A stretch of DNA of 64,000 bases from Amycolatopsis camponoti (GCF_902497555.1 NZ_CABVGP010000001.1:806001-870000); one strand, 5' to 3'; counted from the stretch's first letter, positions 25,718-35,072 are shown. Made by a program: numbers and translations. The notes: a model not told the origin generated them from the letters alone.

Positions 25718-26986
25718 ATGTCAGCACAGCACGCCCTTTGGCACCCGTTCGCCGACATGGGCGCGGTGGACGGCGACCGGATGGTCATCACCCGCGGTGA
25801 GGGCTCCTACGTCTGGGACGACGCCGGCCGCCGGTACTTCGACGCCACCGCGTCGCTCTGGTACGCGAACTTCGGCCACGGGCGCCCCGAGATCACCGAG
25901 GCCGTCACCAAGCAGCTGCAGAAGCTCGACTCGTACAACCTGTTCGGCTACAACGCGAACGAGCCGGCGATCGAGCTGGCCGACCGCGTCGCCGCGCTGG
26001 CGCCGACGCCGGGGTCGAAGGTCTTCTTCGGCTCGGGGGGCGGGGACGTCATCGACACCGCCGTCAAGCTCGCGCGGGCGTACTTCGCGCAGACCGGACG
26101 GCCGGAGAAGACGCACGTCATCGGCCGGACGCAGGGCTACCACGGCACGCACGGCTTCGGCACGGCCGTCGGCGGGATCCCGGCCAACGCGGCCGGCGTC
26201 GGGCCGCAGCCGCCGGAGTTCTCGCACGTGCCGTTCGACAGCGCGCCGGCGTTGGAGGCCGAGATCGCCCGCGTCGGCGCGTCCCGGGTGGCGGCGTTCT
26301 TCTGCGAGCCGGTGATCGGCGCGGGCGGCGTGCTGCTCCCGCCGGACGGTTACCTCGAGGAGGTGGCCGCGATCTGCCGCCGTCACGACGTGCTGTTCGT
26401 CGCGGACTGCGTGATCGCGGCGTGGGGACGGCTCGGGACGTGGTTCGGGATCGACCGCTGGGCGGTGGAGCCGGACATGATCACGACGGCGAAGGGCATC
26501 ACCGGCGGAACGATCCCGCTGGGCGCGCTGGTGGTGGCCCCGCGGGTGGCGGAGCCGTTCTTCACGGGCGCGCCGGGCGCCCCGATCTTCCGTCACGGCG
26601 CGACGTACGCGGGCCACCCGGTGGCGTGCGCGGCAGGCTTGGCGACGCTGGACATCTACGAGCGCGACGGCCTGATCCCCCGCGGCCGCGAGCTGGAGAA
26701 GCCCCTGGCCGACGCGGTGTCGGCGGCCGCCGGCCACGAGCTGGTCGCGGAGGTCCGGGCGGGTCTGGGCTTCGTCGCGGCGGTCGAGCTGACGGCGGAG
26801 GTCATGGACGCGGACCCGGGAGCCCCGGTGAAGCTGCAACGCGCGTGCCGGGACGAGGGCGTGATCGTGCGGAACCTCGGACGCGGTGTCGCGGTGTCGC
26901 CGCCGCTGATCGCGGGCGAGCCGGAGCTGGACCTGCTGGCCTCCGCGCTGCCGAAGGCCCTGGACCGCTTGGCTGCCCAGGCTTGA
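25718..26986 (+). CDS. Class III (omega-type) aminotransferase
   Basis: This 422-residue PLP enzyme transfers amino groups from an amine or omega-amino acid to a keto acid. The Schiff-base lysine is Lys259 in TTAKGITGG. The PLP-contacting Asp230 is present, but the usual Asp-Glu-Val reads Asp-Cys-Val (VADCVIAAWGR). GAGGAGG is well placed before the ATG. The opening LWHPFADM is typical of amine:pyruvate types. The gene ends just before a strong bidirectional terminator. Substrate unresolved. Confidence 0.88.
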   Translation: MSAQHALWHPFADMGAVDGDRMVITRGEGSYVWDDAGRRYFDATASLWYANFGHGRPEITEAVTKQLQKLDSYNLFGYNANEPAIELADRVAALAPTPGSKVFFGSGGGDVIDTAVKLARAYFAQTGRPEKTHVIGRTQGYHGTHGFGTAVGGIPANAAGVGPQPPEFSHVPFDSAPALEAEIARVGASRVAAFFCEPVIGAGGVLLPPDGYLEEVAAICRRHDVLFVADCVIAAWGRLGTWFGIDRWAVEPDMITTAKGITGGTIPLGALVVAPRVAEPFFTGAPGAPIFRHGATYAGHPVACAAGLATLDIYERDGLIPRGRELEKPLADAVSAAAGHELVAEVRAGLGFVAAVELTAEVMDADPGAPVKLQRACRDEGVIVRNLGRGVAVSPPLIAGEPELDLLASALPKALDRLAAQA

Positions 26987-26992
26987 CCCGCG

Positions 26993-27039
26993 GTGAACGG
27001 CTCTTTCCTGTCCTCCGACAGCAGGAAAGAGCCGTTCAC
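26993..27039. terminator. Bidirectional terminator, 18-bp arms
   Basis: The arms GTGAACGGCTCTTTCCTG and CAGGAAAGAGCCGTTCAC are perfect 18-mers around an 11-base loop. It lies 6 bases after the aminotransferase stop and 7 bases before the end of the convergent VOC gene, so it can serve both. Confidence 0.8.
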
Positions 27040-27046
27040 GCGCCGC

Positions 27047-27484
27047 TCAGGAGATGCAGAACTCGTTGCCCTCCGGGTCCGCCATCGTGACCCAGCTGTG
27101 CGGCCCCTGCCGCCCGCGGTGCAGGAACTTCGCCCCGCGCGCCGTAAGCTTCTCCAGCGTCGCCTCGACGTTGTCCGCGCCCACCCACACGTCGATGTGG
27201 AGCCGGTTCTTCACCGTCTTGGGCTCCGGGACCTCCTGGAACAGGATCCGCCGGGGTGGACCGTCGGGTGGCGAGTCCGGGTGGCGGATCGCCGCCCCGG
27301 TGCGCCACACCAGTGATCCGTTGTACGTCCGGGTTTCCTCTTCCTTCGCGTACCCCTTCGCGATCATCTCGCGGATGAAGTCCGCGTCGGTCGGTTCCAC
27401 GGGCCAGCCGAGCGTCTCGGCCCACCAGTCGGCCAGCACGTGCGGGTCGGCCGTATCCACCACTACCTGGAAGTCATGCGCCAT
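27047..27484 (-). CDS. VOC (glyoxalase/bleomycin-resistance) family protein
   Basis: A 145-residue protein with the repeated beta-alpha-beta-beta-beta modules of the VOC fold (FQVVVDTADPHVLADWWAETLGW at the N-terminus and NRLHIDVWVGADNVEATLEKL, then SWVTMADPEGNEFCIS at the C-terminus). These metal sites catalyse isomerase, dioxygenase or resistance-binding reactions; the role here is unknown. Its start overlaps the end of the upstream small gene by 22 bp. Confidence 0.85.
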   Translation of the reverse strand: MAHDFQVVVDTADPHVLADWWAETLGWPVEPTDADFIREMIAKGYAKEEETRTYNGSLVWRTGAAIRHPDSPPDGPPRRILFQEVPEPKTVKNRLHIDVWVGADNVEATLEKLTARGAKFLHRGRQGPHSWVTMADPEGNEFCIS

Positions 27485-27660
27485 ACGGGCACGTTAACGA
27501 CGGAGTCCGACATTTTCCGGAGCATCGACTCCTCGGGCACGACCGTGAAGCGCCACTTGTCGACGCCGCCGCCCATGATCTCGGCGTAGCGGCGGGCGCC
27601 GTCGGCGTTGGCGAAGCGCACCTGCTGGCCGTTCGTCAGGTGGGTGATCTTGACCGCCAT
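27463..27660 (-). CDS. Small hypothetical protein
   Basis: A 65-residue protein starting with ATG at 27660, chosen because GGAGG lies five bases upstream. It begins AVKITHLTNGQQVRFANADG. No known domain. It is translationally coupled to the VOC gene. Confidence 0.6.
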   Translation of the reverse strand: MAVKITHLTNGQQVRFANADGARRYAEIMGGGVDKWRFTVVPEESMLRKMSDSVVNVPVWRMTSR

Positions 27661-27781
27661 GACAACCTCCGAAGTCTGTGGGCCGGCCCAGGAGCTTCCC
27701 CCTCCGAGGCCGGCGAGCACAGTAGAACACATGTTCGACCGGGTGCGCCAGTGGATCCCCCGCGCAGGTGAGAACCCCAGG

Positions 27782-28285
27782 TCAGAGTGGTCGGATCAGC
27801 GCCACGCGCGGCCAGGTGTCCAGGCCGCGTTCCGCCTCCGCGCGGCGGATCGCGCGCAGTCCGTCGCCGATCTCCGCGTCCGCCATGACCCGGAATCCCA
27901 GCCGCTCGTAGTAGGGCGCGTTCCACGGCACGTCCGTGAACGTGGTGAGCGTCAGCGCCGGCAACCCGCGCGCGACCGCCCATTCGGCGAGCGTCTCGAT
28001 CAACGCGCCGCCGATCCCGCGTCGCGCGTGCGAGGGCCGCACCGAGACCTGCTCGACGTGCGCGTCCCCGTCGACGACCTCGGCGACGAGGTAGGCCACC
28101 GGACGGTCGGCCTCGTCCACGCTCACCCAGGCCCGGCCGTCGGACTGGTACACCGCCAGCTCGGCCGCCGAACCCGGGTCGTCGTCGGCGATCGCGGCCA
28201 TGTCGAGGGCGCGGAACAGGCTGCCCGCTTCGCGTTCGACGTCGATCAACGCGGGCAGGTCGTCGGGGCGTGCGAGCCGGATCAC
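27782..28285 (-). CDS. GNAT acetyltransferase
   Basis: A 167-residue Gcn5-related N-acetyltransferase with the acetyl-CoA loop VRPSHARRGIGGALI and the C-terminal APYYERLGFRV. GTG at 28285. It acetylates an amine or amino group of unknown identity. No operon partner is evident: the IclR gene upstream is 31 bp away on the same strand and may be co-transcribed. Confidence 0.87.
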   Translation of the reverse strand: MIRLARPDDLPALIDVEREAGSLFRALDMAAIADDDPGSAAELAVYQSDGRAWVSVDEADRPVAYLVAEVVDGDAHVEQVSVRPSHARRGIGGALIETLAEWAVARGLPALTLTTFTDVPWNAPYYERLGFRVMADAEIGDGLRAIRRAEAERGLDTWPRVALIRPL

Positions 28286-28316
28286 GAACGCATTCGTACG
28301 CGCCCGGCCGGGATTT

Positions 28317-29111
28317 TCACAGCGAATAAGACGAGATCGTGCGCTGGATGCGGGTCGCGTACCCCTGCAGGGCGGTGATCGCGGTGTGCCGGGCCTCGTC
28401 GGTGATCCGCGCCGCCGGGCCGGCCAGGGTCAGCACGGTCGGCCGCCGCCCGTAGGCCTGCACCGGCACCGAGCACGCCCAGACGCCTTCGTCGATTTCC
28501 CCGGAGCTGACCGAAAACCGGTTCTCCAGCGCGTGCTTGAGCTCGTCGCGCACGATCGTGCCGCGCTGCTCGACGATCGGCGCCAGCCGCCGGTCGCGCT
28601 CGATCTCAGGCAGGAGCGCGAGCAGCATCTTGCCCGAAGCGCCGAGGCCGAGCGGCAGCGAATGCCCCGGCTCGAACGTGAACCGCATGGCGCGGTCGCA
28701 CTCGACGCGGTCCGCGCACACGGCGGCGTCGCCGAACTGCTGGAAGAGCATCACCGTCTCGCCGAGCTCGCGCGCGGCTTCCTCCATCGACGGTTTCGCC
28801 AGCCGCACGAGGTCGTTCGCCAGCTGCGCGGCGCGCGCGAGCGGCATCACCTGGCTGGTGAGGTGGTAGTGCCCGGCGCGGCCCTCTTCGAGCAGCTGCA
28901 GCTCCTTGAGCAGCGCGACGTAGCGGTAGGTCGTCGCGACCGGGGTGCCGATCGTCGCGGCGAGCTCGGCGACGCTGGCCTCCCAGCGTCTTTCGGAAAA
29001 GGCGAGGAGCAGCTGCAGGACCTTGCGGGAACTGCTGGCGCCGGGGGTACGGCGCGGTGCGGTGGTGGCGGAACCGTCAACGGCACTGGCGGCACTGACG
29101 GCAGGCGTCAT
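28317..29111 (-). CDS. IclR-family regulator
   Basis: A 264-residue regulator with an N-terminal winged helix (SVAELAATIGTPVATTYRYVALL, residues about 45-70 after a low-complexity head) and a C-terminal IclR effector domain (LGLGASGKMLLALLPEIE). ATG at 29111 gives GAGAGG a five-base spacing; the adjacent ATG at 29114 is the alternative. The 120 bp upstream is AT-richer than the surroundings and includes a likely promoter. The regulated pathway is not obvious. Confidence 0.86.
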   Translation of the reverse strand: MTPAVSAASAVDGSATTAPRRTPGASSSRKVLQLLLAFSERRWEASVAELAATIGTPVATTYRYVALLKELQLLEEGRAGHYHLTSQVMPLARAAQLANDLVRLAKPSMEEAARELGETVMLFQQFGDAAVCADRVECDRAMRFTFEPGHSLPLGLGASGKMLLALLPEIERDRRLAPIVEQRGTIVRDELKHALENRFSVSSGEIDEGVWACSVPVQAYGRRPTVLTLAGPAARITDEARHTAITALQGYATRIQRTISSYSL

Positions 29112-29231
29112 CATGACCTCTCGGTGAGACAAAAACGACCTTCGCTATCACACGGGGTGAATAAATTAGCACGTAGTGTTAAACGAAGGCCAGTATTCCG
29201 CCGACGGCCCGCCCCACGGAAAACCCGCGGA

Positions 29232-29927
29232 TCAGAGCGTGAGGAATTCTCCCGGTTTCGTCACCACGGGTGACTCGACGTAGAGGCCGCGGTACTCGTC
29301 CTGGATCCCGGAGTTGTGCACCTGCAGCGCGAGCGGCCCGACGCGCCCGGCGGTCTTGTCGGTGAACCGCAGCACTTCGACGCCCTTGCAGGTCACGGCC
29401 GTCCCGGTGAGCGGACAGCAGGCCATCCGGGCGATGCCGGTGGTCATGTCCCCGATCAGCTCGCACTGGGCCCACTTCTTGATGTCGATCGTGGTGTGCG
29501 ACAACTGCTTGAACAGTTTGCCGCCACCGTCGTTGTGGCCGGGCCGGTAGTCCCAGTGGCCGCCGTTCGGCGGCTGGAACTGGATGGCGCTCAGCGCGTC
29601 GCGGATCGGGTCGGTGGTGCCCCAGATCAGCACGGTCGGTTTGTGGTTGCCCTTGACCTGGCGGACATTGAATATCCACCGAAACGTGCCGACCTGAGAT
29701 TTGTTGTAGTACAACCAGCCGCGCGCGGTGCCATTACCGTGGATGACGCCGTTCTTCGCCGACCACAAGCCGGGTTTCGACGATGTCCAGGCGCTCAGAT
29801 CGGTCCCGTCGAACATCGGCACCAGGTTCGGGTCGCCGTAGGGGTTTTCGGTGGCCGCCGCGGCCGGCGCCAGCGCCGAACCCACGACGATCCCCGCGGC
29901 CAGCACACCAAGGAGTTTGCGGAACAT
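29232..29927 (-). CDS. Secreted DUF1080 (3-keto-disaccharide hydrolase-like) protein
   Basis: A 231-residue exported protein with signal peptide about 1-25 (FRKLLGVLAAGIVVGSALAP) and a jelly-roll DUF1080 domain opening LVPMFDGTDLSAWTS. Such domains hydrolyse 3-keto-glycosides or bind sugars. Four cysteines in the C-terminal half (AQCELIG, MACCPL, VTCKG) could form disulfides, unusual for the family as I know it. ATG at 29927 begins the signal peptide. Role inferred from the domain only. Confidence 0.78.
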   Translation of the reverse strand: MFRKLLGVLAAGIVVGSALAPAAAATENPYGDPNLVPMFDGTDLSAWTSSKPGLWSAKNGVIHGNGTARGWLYYNKSQVGTFRWIFNVRQVKGNHKPTVLIWGTTDPIRDALSAIQFQPPNGGHWDYRPGHNDGGGKLFKQLSHTTIDIKKWAQCELIGDMTTGIARMACCPLTGTAVTCKGVEVLRFTDKTAGRVGPLALQVHNSGIQDEYRGLYVESPVVTKPGEFLTL

Positions 29928-30008
29928 CCTGCCGTCCTCTCGTGAACGCGAACTGCGGTCGAGGTGTCGGACGGCGGGTTTCACGCTACGAACCGGACGG
30001 GTGGAGCG

Positions 30009-31547
30009 TCAACCTCGATCCCGCTGATCGGTCAAGAACGGGGTCAACAGACCGGGAACGGCCTGGTCGGCGAGCGCGAGCCCGTCGGCCTCGCCGACGT
30101 CGAGCACGCGGTAGTGGCCCTTGCCCGCGGCGACCGGCGCGATGATCGTGACCAGCCCGGCGCGGCGCTGGAAGTACGAGCGTTCGACGACGATCCCCGT
30201 CATGCCGTCGCAGCGGACCGCCGCGGTGCCGCGGTCCAGCGAACCCGATCGCGTCACCAGGTAGCGGCCGGTGAAGGCGTGCCCGAGGCCGCGGTAGCGG
30301 TCCCAGCCGACCAGCGCGGCGACCGGCACGAGCACGAGCGCGACCTGCCACGGCCAGTCCGGCAGCGCGCCGAGCCACGCCAGGCCGTACAACGCGGCAG
30401 CGAGCAGCAGCACGCTGACGACGGCCCGGGAGAGCCGCCGGTACAGCGCCCGGCGCGGGTGAGGCGTCAGCGGCGTCGCGACCGGGTCCTCGCCGAGCAC
30501 CTCCGCGACGACCTCGTGCGCTTTCGCGAGCGGCGCGGGCGGGAGCAGCAGCCCGCCGCTCTTGTCCGCGCCCTTGCCCTCGCGCAGGCCGCCGGCGATG
30601 GCGACGCAGCGGGCGCCGCCGGCCAGCCGCAGCGGCAGCGGCTCGCGGATCTCCACGCCCCGCAGGCGGTCCTCCTCGATCGACACCGAGCGCGTCGTGA
30701 TCAGGCCGCGCCGGATGTGCAGCGTGCCCGCCGGTTCGCGGGTGAGCCGGAAGTTCCAGAACGACAGCACGTACCCGCCGATCGACAGCAGCGAGACGAG
30801 CACCAGCAGCCCCGCGGCGGCCAGCACCAGGCTCACCCACGTCGGAGTGTCGGCGAAGTGCCCGACGACCGTCTGGACCAGCGAGAACTGGATCGGGTCG
30901 AAGTGCAGTTCGTGCGCGAAGTGGTAGACGGTGCCGACGGCGGCGCCGACCACCGCGATGCCCGAGAGCGTGAACGGCGCGTACCGCAGCCACTTCTTGT
31001 CGACCGCGGCCACCAGCTGCTCCGGCGGCGGAGAGGCTTCTTCGGAGGGGGCCGCCGCCTTACGGTGTAAGAGCAGTGTCCGCAGGCGCTGGGCTTCCGC
31101 GATCGTGACGGCGTCGAGGACCAGCTCGTCCTTGCCCGGCCCCTTGCCGCCGGAGTGCCGCCCGGTGCCGATCCGCGCCGCGGCCAGCGAGAACAGCCGG
31201 TGCTTCGGCTCGGAGGTGACGTCGACCGTGCGGATCCGGTCGCGGGGCACGGCCCGCTGCTTGCGCAGCAGCAGCCCGGTGTGCCACTCGACCTGCGTCT
31301 CGGTGATCCGGTACCGCGAGGTCAGCACGTGCGAGACGCCGGTGAACACGGCGATCGCGGTGAAGACCAGGCCGATCCACTGCCACGGTTCGCCGTGGCC
31401 GACGAGCAGCGCGCCCAGCAGCACCGGCAGCGACCGCACCAGGTCCAGCACCGGCCGGATGAGCAGCATGCGCCGGTCGAGGCGGTGCCACGGCGCCTCC
31501 GGCGTGCCCTCGGCGGGCGGGGTCACGACGACTTCGGGGCTGCTCAC
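30009..31547 (-). CDS. Membrane protein with bacterial PH domains
   Basis: A 512-residue membrane protein with repeated bPH2 domains, like the B. subtilis YdbT/YdbS pair. Three hydrophobic pairs (about 35-75, 200-265 and 390-430) alternate with soluble PH-type blocks (SRYRITETQVEWHTGLL; LTREPAGTLHIRRGLITTR; TGRYLVTRSGSLDRG). GTG at 31547 overlaps the upstream gene stop. A TTA leucine codon lies in the motif LLLHRK. Family members are thought to contribute to resistance to envelope stress; function here unproven. Confidence 0.82.
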   Translation of the reverse strand: MSSPEVVVTPPAEGTPEAPWHRLDRRMLLIRPVLDLVRSLPVLLGALLVGHGEPWQWIGLVFTAIAVFTGVSHVLTSRYRITETQVEWHTGLLLRKQRAVPRDRIRTVDVTSEPKHRLFSLAAARIGTGRHSGGKGPGKDELVLDAVTIAEAQRLRTLLLHRKAAAPSEEASPPPEQLVAAVDKKWLRYAPFTLSGIAVVGAAVGTVYHFAHELHFDPIQFSLVQTVVGHFADTPTWVSLVLAAAGLLVLVSLLSIGGYVLSFWNFRLTREPAGTLHIRRGLITTRSVSIEEDRLRGVEIREPLPLRLAGGARCVAIAGGLREGKGADKSGGLLLPPAPLAKAHEVVAEVLGEDPVATPLTPHPRRALYRRLSRAVVSVLLLAAALYGLAWLGALPDWPWQVALVLVPVAALVGWDRYRGLGHAFTGRYLVTRSGSLDRGTAAVRCDGMTGIVVERSYFQRRAGLVTIIAPVAAGKGHYRVLDVGEADGLALADQAVPGLLTPFLTDQRDRG

Positions 31548-32071
31548 GTCGCGTCTCCCCGGACCGCCTGCGTCGTCTTCGTGAGCTCGTCGGCCAGCTC
31601 CAGCGCGCGGCCGTGCGCCAGGCCCGCGATGCGCAGCGGGCCGGCCGCGGACGCCGTCGTCACGGTGATCTTCGCCAGCCCGAAGAGCTGCTCGAAGGGG
31701 TCGCGCTCGATGTCGACGGTCTGGATCCGCGACACCGGGGCGATCCGCCACTCCTGCTTCAGCCAGCCGGCCTGCGTGTAGACGGCCTCGCCGGTGACCT
31801 CCCAGCGGTGCACGCGGTAGCGCCACTGCGGCATCACGATCAGGTGCAGCGGCGCGAGCACGCACGAGATCACCAGCGTGACGTCGAGGAACGCCGGCGG
31901 ATCGTCGCTGGTCACGACGATGACGGTCTGCACCCCGATCAGCACGATCCAGAGGAGCGCGGCGGTTGCCGCCCAGTAGCCGATGGCCCGGCGGCTGACC
32001 TGGTGCGCGGGCGGCCGCAGCCGCGGCGCCACCGTGTTCGCCGCCACTGTGTTCGTGCTGTGTTCGCTCAC
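31544..32071 (-). CDS. bPH2-domain membrane protein
   Basis: A 175-residue companion of the larger PH-domain protein. Two membrane segments (about 30-75) are followed by a bPH2 domain (YRVHRWEVTGEAVYTQAGWL then SRIQTVDIERDPFEQLFGL). The stop overlaps the next gene's GTG, so the two are translated together, matching the YdbS-YdbT arrangement. Confidence 0.83.
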   Translation of the reverse strand: MSEHSTNTVAANTVAPRLRPPAHQVSRRAIGYWAATAALLWIVLIGVQTVIVVTSDDPPAFLDVTLVISCVLAPLHLIVMPQWRYRVHRWEVTGEAVYTQAGWLKQEWRIAPVSRIQTVDIERDPFEQLFGLAKITVTTASAAGPLRIAGLAHGRALELADELTKTTQAVRGDAT

Positions 32072-32245
32072 AGGTCAAGCGTGCCCGATCGGCGCCTTGC
32101 GTGCCCACGACAAGTGTCACGATGCCGATCCGGCCCGGTCCCGGGTCGCATGCCGTTACGATCGGCCACACCGTCGGAGGAATGGATTCGCCGCCGGGGT
32201 GTGTTGTGCTTGAAGGATTGGCATGCAGGAGACCAGGAGGATCCG

Positions 32246-33163
32246 GTGGGACTCGATCCCGACGACCTGTACGAGGTGGACTCGGACGTCCCCGACCTGA
32301 CCGGGGCGGTGCTGATGCACCACTTCGAAGGGTTCATGGACGCCGGCTCGGCGGGCCGTCTGCTGGCCGAGCACCTGCTCGGCGGCGAGCACCGGGTGAT
32401 CGCGCGCTTCGACGTGGACCGGCTCATCGACTACCGCTCGCGGCGGCCGACGATGACCTACGCCGTGGACCACTGGGAGGACTACGACGCGCCGGAACTG
32501 GTCGTCCACCTGCTCCACGACGCCGACGACACGCCGTTCCTGCTGCTGTCCGGCCCGGAGCCGGACCACGACTGGGAGCGGTTCTGCCGCGCCGTCCGGA
32601 ACCTGGTCGAGCGCTGGGGCGTCCGGCTCACGGCCGGCTTCCACGGCATCCCGATGGGCGCGCCGCACACCCGCCCGCTGGGCGTCACCGCGCACGCGAC
32701 CCGCAAGGACCTGGTCGGCGAGCACCAGCCGCTGCCGAACCGGCTGCAGGTGCCGGGCAGCCTGGCCGCGCTGCTGGAGTACCGGCTCGGCGAGTGGGGC
32801 CACGACGCCGTCGGGTTCGCCGCGCACGTGCCGCACTACCTGGCGCAGTCGACGTACCCGGCCTCGTCGCTGGTCGTGCTCGACGCGCTGGGCCGCTCGA
32901 CCGGGCTGAGCCTCGCCGAGGGCGAGCTGCGCGCGGCGGCGGAGCTGGCCGACGCCGAGATCAACCGCCAGGTCGCCGAGTCCGACGAGGTCGCCGACGT
33001 CGTCCGCGCGCTCGAGCGGCAGTACGACACGTTCATCGAGGCGTCCGAGCGGGGGTCGCTGCTCGCGGAGTCGGTCGAGCACATGCCGACCGCGGAGGAG
33101 CTGGGGTCGCAGTTCGAGCGGTTCCTGGCCGAGCAGAACGGCGGCGACGGGCCCGAGCGCTGA
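32246..33163 (+). CDS. PAC2-family protein
   Basis: A 305-residue PAC2 (proteasome assembly chaperone 2) family protein, soluble. GTG at 32246 is preceded by AGGAGG with five-base spacing. Conserved features are LMHHFEGFMDAGSAGRLLAEHLL and GFHGIPMGAPHTRP. The biochemical role of bacterial PAC2 proteins is not established. The next gene begins on the last base of its stop codon (TGATG). Confidence 0.85.
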   Translation: MGLDPDDLYEVDSDVPDLTGAVLMHHFEGFMDAGSAGRLLAEHLLGGEHRVIARFDVDRLIDYRSRRPTMTYAVDHWEDYDAPELVVHLLHDADDTPFLLLSGPEPDHDWERFCRAVRNLVERWGVRLTAGFHGIPMGAPHTRPLGVTAHATRKDLVGEHQPLPNRLQVPGSLAALLEYRLGEWGHDAVGFAAHVPHYLAQSTYPASSLVVLDALGRSTGLSLAEGELRAAAELADAEINRQVAESDEVADVVRALERQYDTFIEASERGSLLAESVEHMPTAEELGSQFERFLAEQNGGDGPER

Positions 33164-33894
33164 TGACGCGCTACGACGAGATCGGCGTCGGCTACGCGCG
33201 GGGGAGACGGACCGACCCGCGCTGGCTGACGCCGCTGCTCGACGCGCTCGGCCCCGCTGCTTCCGTGCTCGACGTCGGCTCCGGCACGGGGTCCTACGAG
33301 CCGCCCGGCCGCCAGGTCGTCGCGGTGGAACCGTCGGCGGAGATGATCCGGCAGCGAGCTCCGGGGGCCGCGCCGGTCGTGCGTGCGGTCGCGGAGGCGC
33401 TGCCGTTCGCCGACGGCGCGTTCGACGCGGCGCTGGCGGTGCTGACCGTGCACCACTGGCGGGACTGGCGACGGGGTCTCGCCGAGCTTCGCCGGGTCGC
33501 GCGCCGTCAGGTGGTCCTCGCCTACGACACCGCGCTGCACAACGACTTCTGGCTCGTGCGGGAGTACGTGCCGGAGGTCGCTTCGCTGGAGTCTTCCCGG
33601 CCGTCGGCGCCGGAGATCGCGGCCTTCCTCGGCGCGTCCTCGGTGATCGGGCTGCCGGTGCCGTGGGACTTCACCGACGGCGTCTTCCCGGCTCACTGGC
33701 GCCGCCCGGAGGCGTACCTGGACCCGGCGGTGCGGCGGTCGTGCTCGGCGCTCGCGCAGACGTCGCCCGCGGCCGTCGAGCGCGGGATCGCCCGGCTGCG
33801 GGCCGACCTGGAATCGGGACGCTGGCACGCCGAGCACGCGGAGCTGCTGGACCGGGCGGAGTGGGACGCGGGGTTCCGGCTCATCCTGACCTGA
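33163..33894 (+). CDS. Class I SAM-dependent methyltransferase
   Basis: A 243-residue enzyme whose SAM site is VLDVGSGTGSY near residue 38, followed by VVAVEPSAEMIRQ and LPFADGAFDAALAVLTVHHW. The fold resembles UbiE-type small-molecule methyltransferases. It is coupled to the PAC2 gene by a one-base stop/start overlap. Substrate unknown. Confidence 0.85.
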   Translation: MTRYDEIGVGYARGRRTDPRWLTPLLDALGPAASVLDVGSGTGSYEPPGRQVVAVEPSAEMIRQRAPGAAPVVRAVAEALPFADGAFDAALAVLTVHHWRDWRRGLAELRRVARRQVVLAYDTALHNDFWLVREYVPEVASLESSRPSAPEIAAFLGASSVIGLPVPWDFTDGVFPAHWRRPEAYLDPAVRRSCSALAQTSPAAVERGIARLRADLESGRWHAEHAELLDRAEWDAGFRLILT

Positions 33895-33913
33895 GCCGAG
33901 GTACCGTCCCGAG

Positions 33914-34735
33914 ATGAACGACACGAAAAACCGTTCACCCGTAACGAAAATCCTGCGGCGCACCCTGGGTAACCTGCTGCACCAGGCTGCCGCGAAAGTG
34001 CACGACCCGTACACCGATCAGCTGAACCGGATGGCCACGGAGCTCCGCGAGGAGATCGTCCGTCAGGGTGACCGAGTCCTCGATCGGGTGGTGGAATTCG
34101 AGATCCGCAGCCGGCGCGACATCGTCTACGCCGGCGACCAGGACGCCGCGCTGGAGAGCAACGTCTTCGCCCGCGAGAACCTGGTCGGCGCCCGGCACTT
34201 CGGCCGTCCGAAGGAGACACTCGAGTACGCGCTTTCCCTGGCGCCGCAAGGCGGGATGGCGCTCGAGTTCGGCGTCGCGTCCGGCAACACGCTGCGGACG
34301 ATCGCCCGTGCCCGGGGCGGCCGGGAGGTCTACGGCTTCGACTCCTTCGACGGGCTCCCCGAGGCGTGGCTCAACGGCATGCCCGCCGGCGCCTTCGCCC
34401 GGGACGACCTGCCGGACGTCCCCGGCGCCGAACTGGTCGTCGGCTTGTTCTCCGACAGCCTCCCGGGCTTCCTCGAGACGCACGAAAAGCACGTCGACTT
34501 CCTGCACGTCGACGGCGATCTCTACAGCTCCGCGAAGACCGTGCTCGACCTGTGCGGGCCGCGGCTGCGCGCGGGCAGCATCGTGCACTTCGACGAGTTC
34601 TTCAACTTCCCCGGCTGGAAGCGGCACGAGTACCGCGCCTGGACGGAGTACGTCGAGCGCACCGGCGTCGAGTTCGACTACGTCGCCTACACCTACAGCG
34701 ACAACCAGGTGACGGTGAAGATCACGAAGCCGTAG
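33914..34735 (+). CDS. TylF/macrocin-type O-methyltransferase
   Basis: A 273-residue protein resembling metal-dependent TylF/MycF sugar O-methyltransferases: MALEFGVASGNTLRTIA (SAM loop), VYGFDSFDGLPEAW, DFLHVDGDLYSSAKTVLD and IVHFDEFFNFPGW with the acidic metal ligands. The N-terminal 60 residues form a basic helical extension. No sugar or macrolide genes are near, so a glycan or unknown acceptor is likely. Its end overlaps the convergent YCII gene by 14 bp. Confidence 0.78.
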   Translation: MNDTKNRSPVTKILRRTLGNLLHQAAAKVHDPYTDQLNRMATELREEIVRQGDRVLDRVVEFEIRSRRDIVYAGDQDAALESNVFARENLVGARHFGRPKETLEYALSLAPQGGMALEFGVASGNTLRTIARARGGREVYGFDSFDGLPEAWLNGMPAGAFARDDLPDVPGAELVVGLFSDSLPGFLETHEKHVDFLHVDGDLYSSAKTVLDLCGPRLRAGSIVHFDEFFNFPGWKRHEYRAWTEYVERTGVEFDYVAYTYSDNQVTVKITKP

Positions 34736-35072
34736 GCGGCCCGCCGGGAATCTCGCGCAGCTCCAGCGTGCCGACTTCGGCCCACGGATGCCGGGACGCG
34801 ACCTCGAGCGCCGTCGAGCGGTCCGCGCACTCGAGGATGGTGTAGCCGCCGACCTGCTCCTTGGTCTCGGCGAACGGGCCGTCGGTCAGCAGCACTTCGC
34901 CGTCGCGGACCCGGATCGTCTTCGCCTCGGCCGGCGGGTGCAGGCCCGTGCCGCCCTGCCGGACGCCGCGCCGTTCGGCCTCGGCGGCCCATGCGTGGCA
35001 GCGCCGGGCCATCTCGGGGCCGGCCGCCGCGGCCGCGGACTCGTCACCGCACAGCAGGAGCAGGTATCGCAC
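34722..35072 (-). CDS. YCII-related protein
   Basis: A 116-residue YCII/DGPF-type protein starting with GTG at 35072 (RYLLLLCGDES). It carries the DGPFAETKEQVGGYTILEC motif of the family. Members often sit beside ECF sigma factors, but none is near here. Its 5' end is 22 bp from the MCE gene. Confidence 0.85.
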   Translation of the reverse strand: MRYLLLLCGDESAAAAAGPEMARRCHAWAAEAERRGVRQGGTGLHPPAEAKTIRVRDGEVLLTDGPFAETKEQVGGYTILECADRSTALEVASRHPWAEVGTLELREIPGGPPTAS

